This document shows, one piece after another, positions 27,594-36,714 of a DNA stretch of 64,000 bases. Each line of letters starts with the position of its first letter. The stretch's first letter is position 1. The translations under genes were made by a program, and so were the position numbers. This stretch comes from Streptomyces fodineus (GTDB lineage Bacteria; Actinomycetota; Actinomycetes; Streptomycetales; Streptomycetaceae): the NCBI RefSeq assembly GCF_001735805.1, contig NZ_CP017248.1, positions 3,844,001 through 3,908,000 of the forward strand. Direction: 5' to 3'. Under the pieces are notes generated by a model. It was not told the origin of the DNA. It saw nothing but the letters and a program-made list of their open reading frames with translations, and ran no database searches.

Positions 27594-29288
27594 ATGCCGA
27601 GTAGTTCCCCCCCGCCCCGCCCAGCGTTCGCGTACACCGATCTGCTCCCCCAGGGAGAGGACACCACCCCCTACCGGCTGGTGACGTCCGAGGGCGTGTC
27701 CACGGTCGAGGGCCCGGACGGGCGGACCTTCCTCAAGGTGGAGCCGGAGGCGCTGCGCAAGCTGGCCGAGGAGGCCATCCACGACATCCAGCACTACCTC
27801 CGCCCGGCCCACCTGGCCCAGCTGCGCCGCATCATCGACGACCCCGAGGCGTCGAGCAACGACAAGTTCGTCGCGCTGGACCTGCTGAAGAACGCGAACA
27901 TCGCGGCGGCGGGCGTGCTGCCGATGTGCCAGGACACCGGCACGGCGATCGTCATGGGCAAGCGCGGCCAGAACGTGCTGACGGAGGGCGGCGACGAGGC
28001 GGCGCTGAGCCACGGCATCTTCGACGCCTACACCAAGCTCAACCTGCGCTACTCGCAGATGGCTCCGCTCACCATGTGGGAGGAGAAGAACACCGGCTCC
28101 AACCTGCCGGCCCAGATCGAGCTGTACGCCACCGACGGCGGCGCCTACAAGTTCCTCTTCATGGCCAAGGGCGGCGGCTCGGCCAACAAGTCCTTCCTCT
28201 ACCAGGAGACCAAGGCGGTCCTGAACGAGGCCTCCATGATGAAGTTCCTGGAGGAGAAGATCCGTTCGCTGGGTACGGCCGCCTGCCCGCCGTACCACCT
28301 GGCGATCGTCGTCGGCGGCACCAGCGCCGAGTACGCGCTGAAGACCGCGAAGTACGCCTCCGCGCACTACCTGGACGAGATCCCGGCGGAGGGCTCGGAG
28401 CTCGGCCACGGCTTCCGCGACAAGGACCTCGAGCAGAAGGTCTTCGAGCTGACCCAGAAGATCGGTATCGGCGCCCAGTTCGGCGGCAAGTACTTCTGCC
28501 ACGACGTCCGGGTGGTCCGCCTGCCCCGGCACGGCGCGTCCTGCCCGGTCGCCATCGCCGTCTCCTGCTCGGCCGACCGCCAGGCGGTCGCGAAGATCAC
28601 CGCCGAGGGCGTCTTCCTGGAGCAGCTGGAGCGGGACCCGGCGCGCTTCCTGCCGGAGACGACCGACGAGCACCTCGACGAGTCCTCCGACGTGGTCGAG
28701 ATCGACCTCAACCAGCCGATGGACACGATCCTCGCCGAGCTGACGAAGTACCCGGTCAAGACCCGCCTCTCCCTGACCGGCCCGCTGGTCGTGGCCCGTG
28801 ACATCGCGCACGCCAAGATCAAGGAGCGGCTGGACGCGGGCGAGGAGATGCCGCAGTACCTGAAGGACCACCCGGTGTACTACGCCGGCCCGGCCAAGAC
28901 CCCCGAGGGCTACGCCTCCGGTTCCTTCGGTCCTACGACGGCCGGGCGTATGGACTCCTACGTGGAGCAGTTCCAGGCGGCGGGCGGCTCCAAGGTGATG
29001 CTGGCGAAGGGCAACCGCTCGAAGCAGGTCACCGACGCGTGCAACGCCCACGGCGGCTTCTACCTCGGCTCCATCGGCGGCCCGGCCGCCCGCCTCGCCC
29101 AGGACTGCATCAAGAAGGTCGAGGTCCTGGAGTACGAGGAGCTGGGCATGGAGGCCGTCTGGAAGATCGAGGTCGAGGACTTCCCGGCGTTCATCGTCGT
29201 GGACGACAAGGGCAACGACTTCTTCCAGGACCCTGCCCCGGCGCCGACGTTCACTTCGATCCCGGTACGGGGTCCGGGGCTGGCGTAA
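27594..29288 (+). CDS. Fumarate hydratase, class I (iron-sulfur)
   Basis: A 564-residue class I fumarase converting fumarate and malate in the TCA cycle. Cluster cysteines are in VLPMCQDTGT, KYFCHDVRVV and SCPVAIAVSC; TACNAHGG-like VTDACNAHGGFYLGS and GSIGGPAARLA are the C-terminal catalytic segment. The ATG at 27594 follows GTGAGGA. It is followed by the oxygen-stable class II enzyme on the same strand, giving the cell both fumarase types side by side. Confidence 0.93.
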   Translation: MPSSSPPPRPAFAYTDLLPQGEDTTPYRLVTSEGVSTVEGPDGRTFLKVEPEALRKLAEEAIHDIQHYLRPAHLAQLRRIIDDPEASSNDKFVALDLLKNANIAAAGVLPMCQDTGTAIVMGKRGQNVLTEGGDEAALSHGIFDAYTKLNLRYSQMAPLTMWEEKNTGSNLPAQIELYATDGGAYKFLFMAKGGGSANKSFLYQETKAVLNEASMMKFLEEKIRSLGTAACPPYHLAIVVGGTSAEYALKTAKYASAHYLDEIPAEGSELGHGFRDKDLEQKVFELTQKIGIGAQFGGKYFCHDVRVVRLPRHGASCPVAIAVSCSADRQAVAKITAEGVFLEQLERDPARFLPETTDEHLDESSDVVEIDLNQPMDTILAELTKYPVKTRLSLTGPLVVARDIAHAKIKERLDAGEEMPQYLKDHPVYYAGPAKTPEGYASGSFGPTTAGRMDSYVEQFQAAGGSKVMLAKGNRSKQVTDACNAHGGFYLGSIGGPAARLAQDCIKKVEVLEYEELGMEAVWKIEVEDFPAFIVVDDKGNDFFQDPAPAPTFTSIPVRGPGLA

Positions 29289-29306
29289 GGCCTCTGCCCC
29301 TGTTTA

Positions 29307-29339
29307 CGGGCGGCTCCAACTGACCGTTGAGGCCGCCCG
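29307..29339 (+). terminator. Probable terminator between the two fumarase genes
   Basis: CGGGCGGC and GCCGCCCG arms with a 17-nt loop start 19 bp after the class I fumarase stop. This suggests the class II gene has its own promoter. Confidence 0.5.
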
Positions 29340-29449
29340 CACCCCGGAGCGGTCGAGCACTTCGACGCATCAGATACCCCGCTGCAATCGGTCGCTCACT
29401 CAGCGTAACGACCGGGAACAACCCCCCGCTCCCGATCGCTATAACGCCC

Positions 29450-30835
29450 ATGAGCGACTACCGCATCGAGCACGACTCCATGGGCGAGGTCCGCGTCCCC
29501 GCCGCCGCCAAGTGGCGCGCCCAGACCCAGCGTGCCGTCGAGAACTTCCCCATCTCGGGCCGGCGCCTCGAACGCGCGCACATCGAGGCGCTGGCCCGGA
29601 TCAAGGGCGCCGCCGCCAAGGTGAACGCACAGCTCGGAGTGCTCGACGAGGAGACCGCCGAGGCGATCCAGGAGGCGGCCGGCGAAGTCGCGCAGGGGCA
29701 GTGGGACGAGCACTTCCCCGTCGACGTCTTCCAGACCGGTTCCGGCACGTCCTCCAACATGAACACCAACGAGGTCATCGCCACCCTCGCGAGCGAGCGA
29801 CTCGGCCGTGACGTGCACCCCAACGACCACGTCAACGCCTCCCAGTCCTCCAACGACGTCTTCCCCTCCTCCATCCACATCGCCGCCACCGCCGCCGTCA
29901 CCCACGACCTCATCCCCGCCCTCGACCACCTGGCCGCCTCCCTGACCCGCAAGTCCGAGGAGTTCGCCGACGTCGTCAAGTCCGGGCGGACCCATCTCAT
30001 GGACGCCACACCCGTGACGCTCGGCCAGGAGTTCGGCGGGTACGCCGCCCAGATGCGCTACGGCGTCGAGCGGCTGCGCGCCTGTCTGCCCCGGCTCGCC
30101 GAACTCCCCCTCGGCGGCACCGCCGTGGGTACCGGTATCAACACGCCGCCCGGCTTCTCCGCCGCCGTCATCCAGGAGGTCGCCCGGGCCACCGGGCTGC
30201 CGCTCACCGAGGCCCGCGACCACTTCGAGGCGCAGGGTGCCCGGGACGGGATCGTGGAGACCAGCGGCCAGCTCAAGACCATCGCGGTCGGGTTGACGAA
30301 GATCGCCAATGACCTGCGGTGGATGGCGTCCGGACCGCGCACGGGGCTCGCCGAGATCCGGCTGCCCGACCTCCAGCCGGGGTCGTCCATCATGCCGGGC
30401 AAGGTCAATCCCGTGGTCCCCGAAGCGGTGTTGATGGTCGCCGCCCAGGTCATCGGCAACGACACCACCATCGCCACCGCCGGAGCCGCCGGGAACTTCG
30501 AGCTGAACGTCATGCTCCCGGTCATCGCCAAGAACGTGCTCGAATCCATCCGGCTGCTCGCCGGCGTCTCGCGGCTGCTGGCCGACCGGACCATCGACGG
30601 CATCACCGCCGACCGGGAGCGGGCCAGGGAGTATGCGGAGTCGTCCCCGTCCGTGGTCACCCCGCTGAACAAGTACATCGGCTACGAGGAGGCCGCGAAG
30701 GTCGCCAAGAAGTCCCTCGCGGAGCGGAAGACCATCCGGCAGGTCGTGCTGGAGGGCGGGTACGTCGAGCGCGGCGACCTGACGCTGGAACAGCTCGACG
30801 AGGCCCTGGACGTCCTGCGGATGACACACCCGTAA
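29450..30835 (+). CDS. fumC: Fumarate hydratase, class II
   Basis: A 461-residue member of the fumarase/aspartase superfamily, without iron-sulfur cluster. FQTGSGTSSNMNTNEVIA, VNASQSSNDVFPSS and the signature GSSIMPGKVNPV are present. The ATG has no ribosome site, and TATAAC ends 5 bp before it, so the message is probably leaderless. It provides fumarase activity when the class I cluster is damaged by oxygen or iron is scarce. Confidence 0.94.
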   Translation: MSDYRIEHDSMGEVRVPAAAKWRAQTQRAVENFPISGRRLERAHIEALARIKGAAAKVNAQLGVLDEETAEAIQEAAGEVAQGQWDEHFPVDVFQTGSGTSSNMNTNEVIATLASERLGRDVHPNDHVNASQSSNDVFPSSIHIAATAAVTHDLIPALDHLAASLTRKSEEFADVVKSGRTHLMDATPVTLGQEFGGYAAQMRYGVERLRACLPRLAELPLGGTAVGTGINTPPGFSAAVIQEVARATGLPLTEARDHFEAQGARDGIVETSGQLKTIAVGLTKIANDLRWMASGPRTGLAEIRLPDLQPGSSIMPGKVNPVVPEAVLMVAAQVIGNDTTIATAGAAGNFELNVMLPVIAKNVLESIRLLAGVSRLLADRTIDGITADRERAREYAESSPSVVTPLNKYIGYEEAAKVAKKSLAERKTIRQVVLEGGYVERGDLTLEQLDEALDVLRMTHP

Positions 30836-30919
30836 CCACGGGCGAACCATTCCGGCCACCGGCCCGGAACCGTGATGTGCACCGCAGCGTCGTATGCCTA
30901 CGGCACCTAATATCTGTCC

Positions 30920-31627
30920 ATGACGGACGACGGAGCGACGACACACGTGGACACGGCGGGCACGGCGGATACGGGACCTGCGCTCCACTGGACCCCGGGC
31001 ACCGGGATCCTGTGGCGCTACCGGGAGAACGCCGGCGAGCACTTCCACATCGCGCGGCCCGTCACCGTCGTACGCGATGACGACGATCTGCTCGCGGTGT
31101 GGCTGGCGCCGGGCACCGAGTGCATGAAGCCGGTGCTCGCCGACGGCAGGCCCGTGCATCTGGAGCCGCTGGAGTCCCGCTACACCAAGCCGCGCACGGT
31201 GCAGCGGGACCGCTGGTTCGGCACCGGCGTGCTGAAGCTGGCCCAGCCCGGCCGGCCCTGGTCGGTGTGGCTGTTCTGGGAGCCGGGCTGGCGGTTCAAG
31301 AACTGGTACGTCAACCTCGAGCAGCCGCTGGCCCGTTGGACGGGCGGGGTGGACTCCGAGGACTACTTCCTGGACATCTCCGTGCACCCCGACCGCAGCT
31401 GGCACTGGCGCGACGAGGACGAGTTCGCGCAGGCCCAGCGGGACGGGCTGATGGACGCGGCGACCGCCGAGCGGGTCCGGGTGGCCGGGCGGGACGCGGT
31501 CGAGGTGATCGAGGCCTGGGGGCCGCCGTTCTCGGACGGCTGGCAGCACTGGCGCCCGGATCCGTCCTGGGCGGTACCTTCTCTCCCCGAGGACTGGGAT
31601 CGTACGACCGCGCATGTGTCCTCATGA
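30920..31627 (+). CDS. DUF402 (FomD-like) protein
   Basis: A 235-residue protein whose centre matches DUF402: RYTKPRTVQRDRWF, WSVWLFWEPGW, FKNWYVNLEQP and YFLDISVHPD with several Trp, Asp and Glu residues that could bind a metal. FomD, the characterised member, hydrolyses a CMP-phosphonate in fosfomycin synthesis; related proteins act on nucleoside diphosphates. The first 25 residues look disordered. Substrate here is unknown. Confidence 0.8.
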   Translation: MTDDGATTHVDTAGTADTGPALHWTPGTGILWRYRENAGEHFHIARPVTVVRDDDDLLAVWLAPGTECMKPVLADGRPVHLEPLESRYTKPRTVQRDRWFGTGVLKLAQPGRPWSVWLFWEPGWRFKNWYVNLEQPLARWTGGVDSEDYFLDISVHPDRSWHWRDEDEFAQAQRDGLMDAATAERVRVAGRDAVEVIEAWGPPFSDGWQHWRPDPSWAVPSLPEDWDRTTAHVSS

Positions 31628-31743
31628 GACCCTTGATGCGCCCCCGGGCCAGAAACGTAGGATCGTCCTCCGCAAGGGCGCACAAGTGCAACTGTGGGAG
31701 CATGCGCCGGGCTTGACCGATCGTCACCGAGGGGCGGCAGCAC

Positions 31744-31926
31744 GTGAGCGAGGGGTACCAGGGCACGACCACCGCCGGGCGCCGGCCGTCCGCCGGTGGC
31801 ACAGGAATTACCTCTTGGCACGCCGGAATTCCGTTCCTGGGGCACGTATTGCGGGTATCGGGACTTCTGCGGGAGCAACTGCGCGCCCGGCGTGCAGTGC
31901 CGTACGGATGGATGCGACACGCGTGA
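31744..31926 (+). CDS. Possible small upstream protein coupled to phosphatase gene
   Basis: A 60-codon frame with a GTG start, a GAGGGG purine tract 9 bp upstream, and a stop that overlaps the GTG start of the next gene (GTGA). That is the usual sign of translational coupling in this genome. The first third has typical codon use, but the rest is less GC-biased and resembles no protein I know. It may instead be leader sequence. Confidence 0.3.
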   Translation: MSEGYQGTTTAGRRPSAGGTGITSWHAGIPFLGHVLRVSGLLREQLRARRAVPYGWMRHA

Positions 31927-34097
31927 CGGAGCAGCCCACCTCCTTCGAGCGCCCCCAGGGCGCCGACCCCGCGGAGGGCCGCGGGGCGCTCCTGCGTACC
32001 CAGAAACCGGCCGACCGTACCCCCGCGCCGGCCGGCACCCCGGCCTTACCGGTGCAGGCGCGGGCCGAGGGCACACCGTCCGGACCGGGGACGGCCGCGC
32101 CCTGCGGCAAGGGAAGGGACGGCGCGCAGACACAGATCCCGGGCAGCACGGGAAAGGACGGCAAGGGGACGCAGGTCCCGGTCGGCAAGGGGAAGGAGCC
32201 CCCAGTCAACGGCCCCGAGCACTCCCAGCCCGCCGCCGCCGAGCCCGGCGCGCACCGCCCGCGCCCCGCGCCGGAGGCCATTCCGCCCCAGCCCGGCGCC
32301 GAGCAGGAGCGGACGCCGGGCGGCCAGGAACGCCGTACCGGGCGCGGTCTGCCTCCCGGCCGGCCGATGCCGATGCGGCGCGACGGGGACCGGCTGAGAT
32401 TCGTGGGCGCGGCCACCCGGCGGATCGCGCGCGGTCTCGATCTGGACGAGATCGTGATGGGCCTGTGCCGGGCCACCGTGCCGACGTTCTCGGACGCGAT
32501 CCTGGTCTATCTGCGCGACCCGCTGCCGGTCGGCGACGAGCGGCCCACCGGTCCGGTGGTGCTGCGGCTGCGCCGTACCGACCGGATTCCGGAGGAGCGG
32601 GACACCGACGGTGTGCTGCTGCCGCCGGCCTTCGACCCGGAGCCGGAGCCGAGCCCGCTGGCCGAGCTGTCCTCGCTCACCACCGAGCTGTGCGAGGTGC
32701 GCCCCGGCGGCGCGCTGAACGAGGTGCTGCGCGGGGTGCGGCCGGTGTTCGCCGACGCGCCCGCCGCCCGGGCCGCGCTGCCCGAGCTGCTCGGCGACTC
32801 GGCCGAGACGGTCGTACCGTCCGGGCAGCACGCGATCCTCGCGCCGCTGCGCGGCCGGCGCCGGGTGATCGGCGCGGCGCTGTTCCTGCGCCGCCCGGAG
32901 CGGCTCGCGTTCGAGGCGGACGACCTGCTGGTGGCGGCCCAGCTGGCCACGCACAGCGCGCTCGGCATCGACAAGGCGGTGCTGTACGGCCGTGAGGCCT
33001 ACATCGCCGACGAGCTGCAGCGCACCATGCTGCCGGAGACCCTGCCCCGCCCGACGGGTGTGCGGCTGGCGTCGCGGTATCTGCCGGCCGCGGAGACCGC
33101 GCGGGTCGGCGGCGACTGGTACGACGCGATCCCGCTGCCCGGCAGCCGGGTCGCGCTGGTCGTCGGTGATGTCATGGGCCACTCCATGACCTCGGCGGCG
33201 ATCATGGGCCAGCTGCGCACCACCGCGCAGACCCTGGCCAATCTCGATCTGCCGCCGCAGGAGGTGCTGCACCACCTGGACGAGCAGGCGCAGCGGCTCG
33301 GCACGGACCGCATGGCGACCTGTCTGTACGCCGTCTACGACCCGGTCACGCACCGCATCACCATCGCCAACGCCGGCCATCCGCCGCCCGTGCTGCTGCA
33401 CCTGGGCGGGCGGGCCGAGGTGCTGCGGGTGCCGCCGGGCGCGCCGATCGGGGTCGGCGGGGTGGACTTCGAGGCGGTTGAGCTGGACGCGCCCGCCGGG
33501 GCCACGCTGCTGCTGTACACCGACGGGCTGGTGGAGTCCCGGCTGCGGGACGTGTGGACCGGCATAGAGCAGCTGCGCGAGAAGCTCGCCGCGACCGCCC
33601 AGTTGACCGGCCCGGACCATCCACCGCCGCTGGAAGCCCTGTGCGACGAGGTGCTGGACATGCTCGGCCCGGGCGACCGGGACGACGACATCGCGCTGCT
33701 CGCGGCCCGCTTCGACGGGATCGCGCCGAGCGATGTGGCGTACTGGCAGCTGGAGCCGGAGGAGACGGCCCCCGGCCAGGCCCGCCGGCTGGCCCGGCGC
33801 GCCCTCGCCCGCTGGGGCCTGGAGGACCTGTCGGACTCGGTGGAGCTGCTGGTCAGCGAGGTCGTGACGAACGCCGTACGGTACACGTCCCGGCCGGTGA
33901 CGCTACGGCTGCTGCGCACGGACGTGCTGCGCTGCGAGGTCGGCGACGACGTGCCGCAGCTGCCCCGGCTGCGCCAGGCGCGGGCCACGGACGAGGGCGG
34001 GCGCGGGCTGTACCTGGTCAACAAGCTGGCCCGGCGCTGGGGCGCGACCCGGCTGAGCATGGGCAAGGTGGTCTGGTTCGAGCTGAACCGGAGCTGA
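31923..34097 (+). CDS. GAF-PP2C (SpoIIE)-HATPase serine phosphatase/anti-sigma regulator, TTA codon
   Basis: A 724-residue three-domain regulator. A disordered Pro/Gly-rich N terminus (about 1-150) is followed by a GAF-like sensor (about 160-355, FVGAATRRIARGLDLDEIV to LLVAAQLATHSALG), a PP2C/SpoIIE phosphatase (about 370-600, VGGDWYDAIPLPG, VGDVMGHSM, TLLLYTDGLVE and GDRDDDIALL with metal-binding Asp residues), and an HATPase_c domain like RsbW (about 605-724, ELLVSEVVTNAVRYT, EGGRGLYLVN). Such proteins control sigma factors through anti-sigma antagonists. Codon 42 is TTA, implying bldA dependence. The GTG at 31923 is used; ATG 31908 is an in-frame alternative. No membrane helix. Confidence 0.9.
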   Translation: MTEQPTSFERPQGADPAEGRGALLRTQKPADRTPAPAGTPALPVQARAEGTPSGPGTAAPCGKGRDGAQTQIPGSTGKDGKGTQVPVGKGKEPPVNGPEHSQPAAAEPGAHRPRPAPEAIPPQPGAEQERTPGGQERRTGRGLPPGRPMPMRRDGDRLRFVGAATRRIARGLDLDEIVMGLCRATVPTFSDAILVYLRDPLPVGDERPTGPVVLRLRRTDRIPEERDTDGVLLPPAFDPEPEPSPLAELSSLTTELCEVRPGGALNEVLRGVRPVFADAPAARAALPELLGDSAETVVPSGQHAILAPLRGRRRVIGAALFLRRPERLAFEADDLLVAAQLATHSALGIDKAVLYGREAYIADELQRTMLPETLPRPTGVRLASRYLPAAETARVGGDWYDAIPLPGSRVALVVGDVMGHSMTSAAIMGQLRTTAQTLANLDLPPQEVLHHLDEQAQRLGTDRMATCLYAVYDPVTHRITIANAGHPPPVLLHLGGRAEVLRVPPGAPIGVGGVDFEAVELDAPAGATLLLYTDGLVESRLRDVWTGIEQLREKLAATAQLTGPDHPPPLEALCDEVLDMLGPGDRDDDIALLAARFDGIAPSDVAYWQLEPEETAPGQARRLARRALARWGLEDLSDSVELLVSEVVTNAVRYTSRPVTLRLLRTDVLRCEVGDDVPQLPRLRQARATDEGGRGLYLVNKLARRWGATRLSMGKVVWFELNRS

Positions 34098-34115
34098 GAG
34101 CCCCGCACATGTGCC

Positions 34116-34146
34116 AAGGGCGCCCGGGGAGTTCCCGGGCGCCCTT
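34116..34146. terminator. Bidirectional terminator
   Basis: Perfect 13-bp arms (AAGGGCGCCCGGG and its complement) with a 5-nt loop between the convergent phosphatase and penicillin-binding protein genes. Confidence 0.85.
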
Positions 34147-34164
34147 CGCGTGTGCGCTCCTGCC

Positions 34165-34192
34165 GGCCTACTGGCCTACTGGCCTACTGGCC
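34165..34192. repeat. 8-bp tandem repeat across the PBP stop codon
   Basis: GGCCTACT is repeated three and a half times. Read on the minus strand it supplies TAG at 8-bp steps, so all three frames are closed in turn right at the end of the penicillin-binding protein gene. Confidence 0.8.
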
Positions 34193-36496
34193 GAAGTTCT
34201 GGCCGCCGCCCGGATCGAGCGGGTTGTCCGTGACACCGCCCGTCGGCGGCGGGCTGGTCGGAGGCGCGGACGACGTCGGCGGCTTGCTGGTCGGAGGCGC
34301 GGACGACGTCGGCGGCTTGCTGGTCGGAGGCGCGGACGACGTCGGCGGCTTGCTGGTCGGCGTGTGCGACGGGGTGTGGGACGGGCTCAGGGTGGCCGAC
34401 GGCGTCTCGGACGGCTGGACCGCGGCGCCCTGTGTGGTCTCCAGGTCGAACTTGCTGACGCTGCCCATCGCGTCGAAGGTGTACGCGGCCCAGATCTTGG
34501 CCGGGTAGGTACCACCGTTGATACGGCCGCCGCCCGCGGTGATGAGGCCCGTGGCGCCCGTCAGCGGGACATGGGCGTGGGACTTGGAGTCCTCGCCGAA
34601 CAGGCCGACCGAGGTGACCAGGCCGGGCGTGTAGCCGGTGAACCAGGCCGACTTGTTGTTGTCGGACGTACCCGTCTTGCCGGCGACCTGCTGGCCGTTG
34701 CGCGCCGGGTTCTGCGCCACCGAGTCGCTGGCCGTACCGTCGTCGACCACGCCGGTGAGCACCGAGGTGACCGTGTCGGCGGCCTCGCGGGGGATCACCT
34801 GGTCGCCGACCGGGTCCGGCAGGGTGACACTGCTGTCCTTGTGCTCGGCCGACTTGATGACCGCCGGGGTGACCTTCACGCCGTGGTTGGCGAGCGTCGC
34901 GTAGATGCCGGCCATCTCCAGCGGGCTCGCGCCCATGGAGCCCAGCGTCTGTGCGGGGACCGCCTCCATGCCCTTGGTGTCCATGCCGAGCTTGTCGGCC
35001 ACGGACATCACCTTGTCCATGCCCACGTCGACGCCCATCTGGGCGAAGACGGAGTTGACGGACTTGTTCATGGCCGTCTGGACGGTGATGGGGCCGTAGT
35101 TCTGGTCGTCCTCGTTCGGCGGGCCGAAGCCGACCTTGCTGCCGTGGTCCACGACCTGGCGGCCGCTGGTGCCGTCGTAGATCGTGTTCGCCGCGATGGG
35201 CTGGCCGTCCTGTGTCCGGGCGCCCTCGGCCAGAGCGGCGGCCAGGATCACCGGCTTGAAGGTCGAGGCGGGCTGGTAGTCGCGGCGGGTCGCGTTGTTG
35301 GTGTAGTGCTTGAAGTAGTCCGCGCCGCCGTACATGGCGAGGACCTTGCCCGTCTTGGGGTCGACGGACACCGCGCCGGGCTGGACGTTGGCGTCGACGG
35401 AGCGCTTCTTCGGGTTCAGCTTGCTGGTCAGCTGCTCCTTGACGGCCTGTTCCAGCTGGTGCTGCTTCTTGCGGTCGATGTTGAGCGTGATGGTCCAGCC
35501 GCCCTTGCGCACCAACGCCTCGGCGTCACCGAGGGAGTTGGCCCTGCCCTGGGCGACCAGCTGCTTCTCCAGCGCCCCGTTGGCCGCGTCGACCAGGTAG
35601 CCGGTCTGTCCCTTCATGCCGGGCGCCGCCTTGGGCGCCTTCGGGACCGGGAACTGCAGGGTCCGGCGCTTGCCCGCGTCCAGCCAGTTCTGCTTGACCA
35701 TGTTGTCCAGCACGTAGTTCCAGCGGGCCTGGGCCAGCCTCTTGCCCGTGTCGCTGGCGAGCGCCCAGTCGTACTGGTTGGGCGCCTGGAGGAGCGCGGC
35801 CAGGTAGGCGCCCTCCTGGACCGAGAGGTCCTTGGCGTCCTTGCGGTAGTAGGCCTGGGCCGCGGCCTGGATGCCGTAGGCGCCGCGGCCGTAGTAGCTG
35901 GTGTTGATGTAGCCCGCGAGGATGTAGTCCTTGGACTTCTGGCGGTCCAGCTTCAGCGAGATGACCAGTTCCTTCAGCTTGCGCGAGACGGTCTGGTTCT
36001 GGTCCAGGTAGTAGTTCTTGACGTACTGCTGGGTGATCGTCGAACCGCCCTGAGTGCCGCGCCCCATCAGGGTGTTGAGGACGCCGCGGGCGGTGCCCCT
36101 GAGGTCGACACCGGAGTCGTGGTAGAAGGACTTGTTCTCGGCCGCGACGAAGGTGCGCTGGACGTCCTTGGGGACCTGGGCGAGGTCGACGCTCTCACGG
36201 TTGAGGTAGCCGGTGCGGGTGAGCATCGTGCCGTCGCTGTACTTGTAGATGTTGCTCTGCAACTGGGCGTCGGCGTTGCCCGCCGGGATGTCCACGTACA
36301 TGTACAGCCCGATGAAGGCCGCGATCACCAGCAGGCAGAGCCCGAAGAACGTGCCGAGGACCTTCTTCCAGGTGAAGATCCGGCGTATGAGGGGTCTCTT
36401 CCCACCCGTCTCACCCGTGGGGGTGGAGCGGCGGCGCTTGGGCGCCGCGCGGTGGCCACCGCGCTGTCGCGCTCGTCTCTCTTCCGCTCGTCCCAT
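34184..36496 (-). CDS. Class A penicillin-binding protein (transglycosylase-transpeptidase)
   Basis: A 770-residue bifunctional peptidoglycan synthase. A basic cytoplasmic N terminus (about 1-44) and one membrane anchor (about 45-67) precede the glycosyltransferase domain (AAENKSFYHDSGVDLRG with catalytic Glu, GGSTITQQYVKN, GRGAYGIQAAA). The transpeptidase domain has all three motifs: SxxK in ASTFKPVI, SxN in KSVNSVF and KTG in KTGTSDNN. The C terminus is a Ser/Thr/Pro tail with three exact SKPPTSSAPPT repeats, probably crossing or touching the cell wall. It polymerises and cross-links glycan strands outside the membrane. Monocistronic, with a shared terminator to the left and the SPFH operon divergent on the right. 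Confidence 0.95.
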   Translation of the reverse strand: MGRAEERRARQRGGHRAAPKRRRSTPTGETGGKRPLIRRIFTWKKVLGTFFGLCLLVIAAFIGLYMYVDIPAGNADAQLQSNIYKYSDGTMLTRTGYLNRESVDLAQVPKDVQRTFVAAENKSFYHDSGVDLRGTARGVLNTLMGRGTQGGSTITQQYVKNYYLDQNQTVSRKLKELVISLKLDRQKSKDYILAGYINTSYYGRGAYGIQAAAQAYYRKDAKDLSVQEGAYLAALLQAPNQYDWALASDTGKRLAQARWNYVLDNMVKQNWLDAGKRRTLQFPVPKAPKAAPGMKGQTGYLVDAANGALEKQLVAQGRANSLGDAEALVRKGGWTITLNIDRKKQHQLEQAVKEQLTSKLNPKKRSVDANVQPGAVSVDPKTGKVLAMYGGADYFKHYTNNATRRDYQPASTFKPVILAAALAEGARTQDGQPIAANTIYDGTSGRQVVDHGSKVGFGPPNEDDQNYGPITVQTAMNKSVNSVFAQMGVDVGMDKVMSVADKLGMDTKGMEAVPAQTLGSMGASPLEMAGIYATLANHGVKVTPAVIKSAEHKDSSVTLPDPVGDQVIPREAADTVTSVLTGVVDDGTASDSVAQNPARNGQQVAGKTGTSDNNKSAWFTGYTPGLVTSVGLFGEDSKSHAHVPLTGATGLITAGGGRINGGTYPAKIWAAYTFDAMGSVSKFDLETTQGAAVQPSETPSATLSPSHTPSHTPTSKPPTSSAPPTSKPPTSSAPPTSKPPTSSAPPTSPPPTGGVTDNPLDPGGGQNFGQ
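34256..34354 (-). repeat. Three identical 33-bp repeats in the PBP tail
   Basis: Three copies of a 33-bp unit without a single difference encode the 11-residue SKPPTSSAPPT. Perfect identity points to recent duplication by slippage or unequal recombination. Confidence 0.92.
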
Positions 36497-36657
36497 GGGT
36501 TCCTTCGCTCCGCTTCCGTCTCGGGGTCAGCTCCGAAAACTAACACCCGTCTATATGACAAAGGACGTCCGATCCGTTCTTTTACGGACGTGACAATCAG
36601 CACCCGCCCCGAAGGAACCGACGGATCTGGAGGTCACAGGGTTGCTTCGGCGGCAAA

Positions 36658-36671
36658 AAGTGATATCACTT
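36658..36671. promoter_or_regulatory. Palindromic operator candidate upstream of the SPFH operon
   Basis: AAGTGATATCACTT is a perfect 14-bp palindrome in an unusually AT-rich stretch 44 bp ahead of the SPFH start. It is followed by CTAG half sites (GCTAG...GCTAG, 36672-36690). Position and symmetry fit a repressor site; the ribbon-helix-helix protein of the same operon is a natural candidate ligand. Confidence 0.55.
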
Positions 36672-36714
36672 AGCTAGATCCAAGCTAGACACCGACAAGA
36701 ACGGGGAACCCCTT

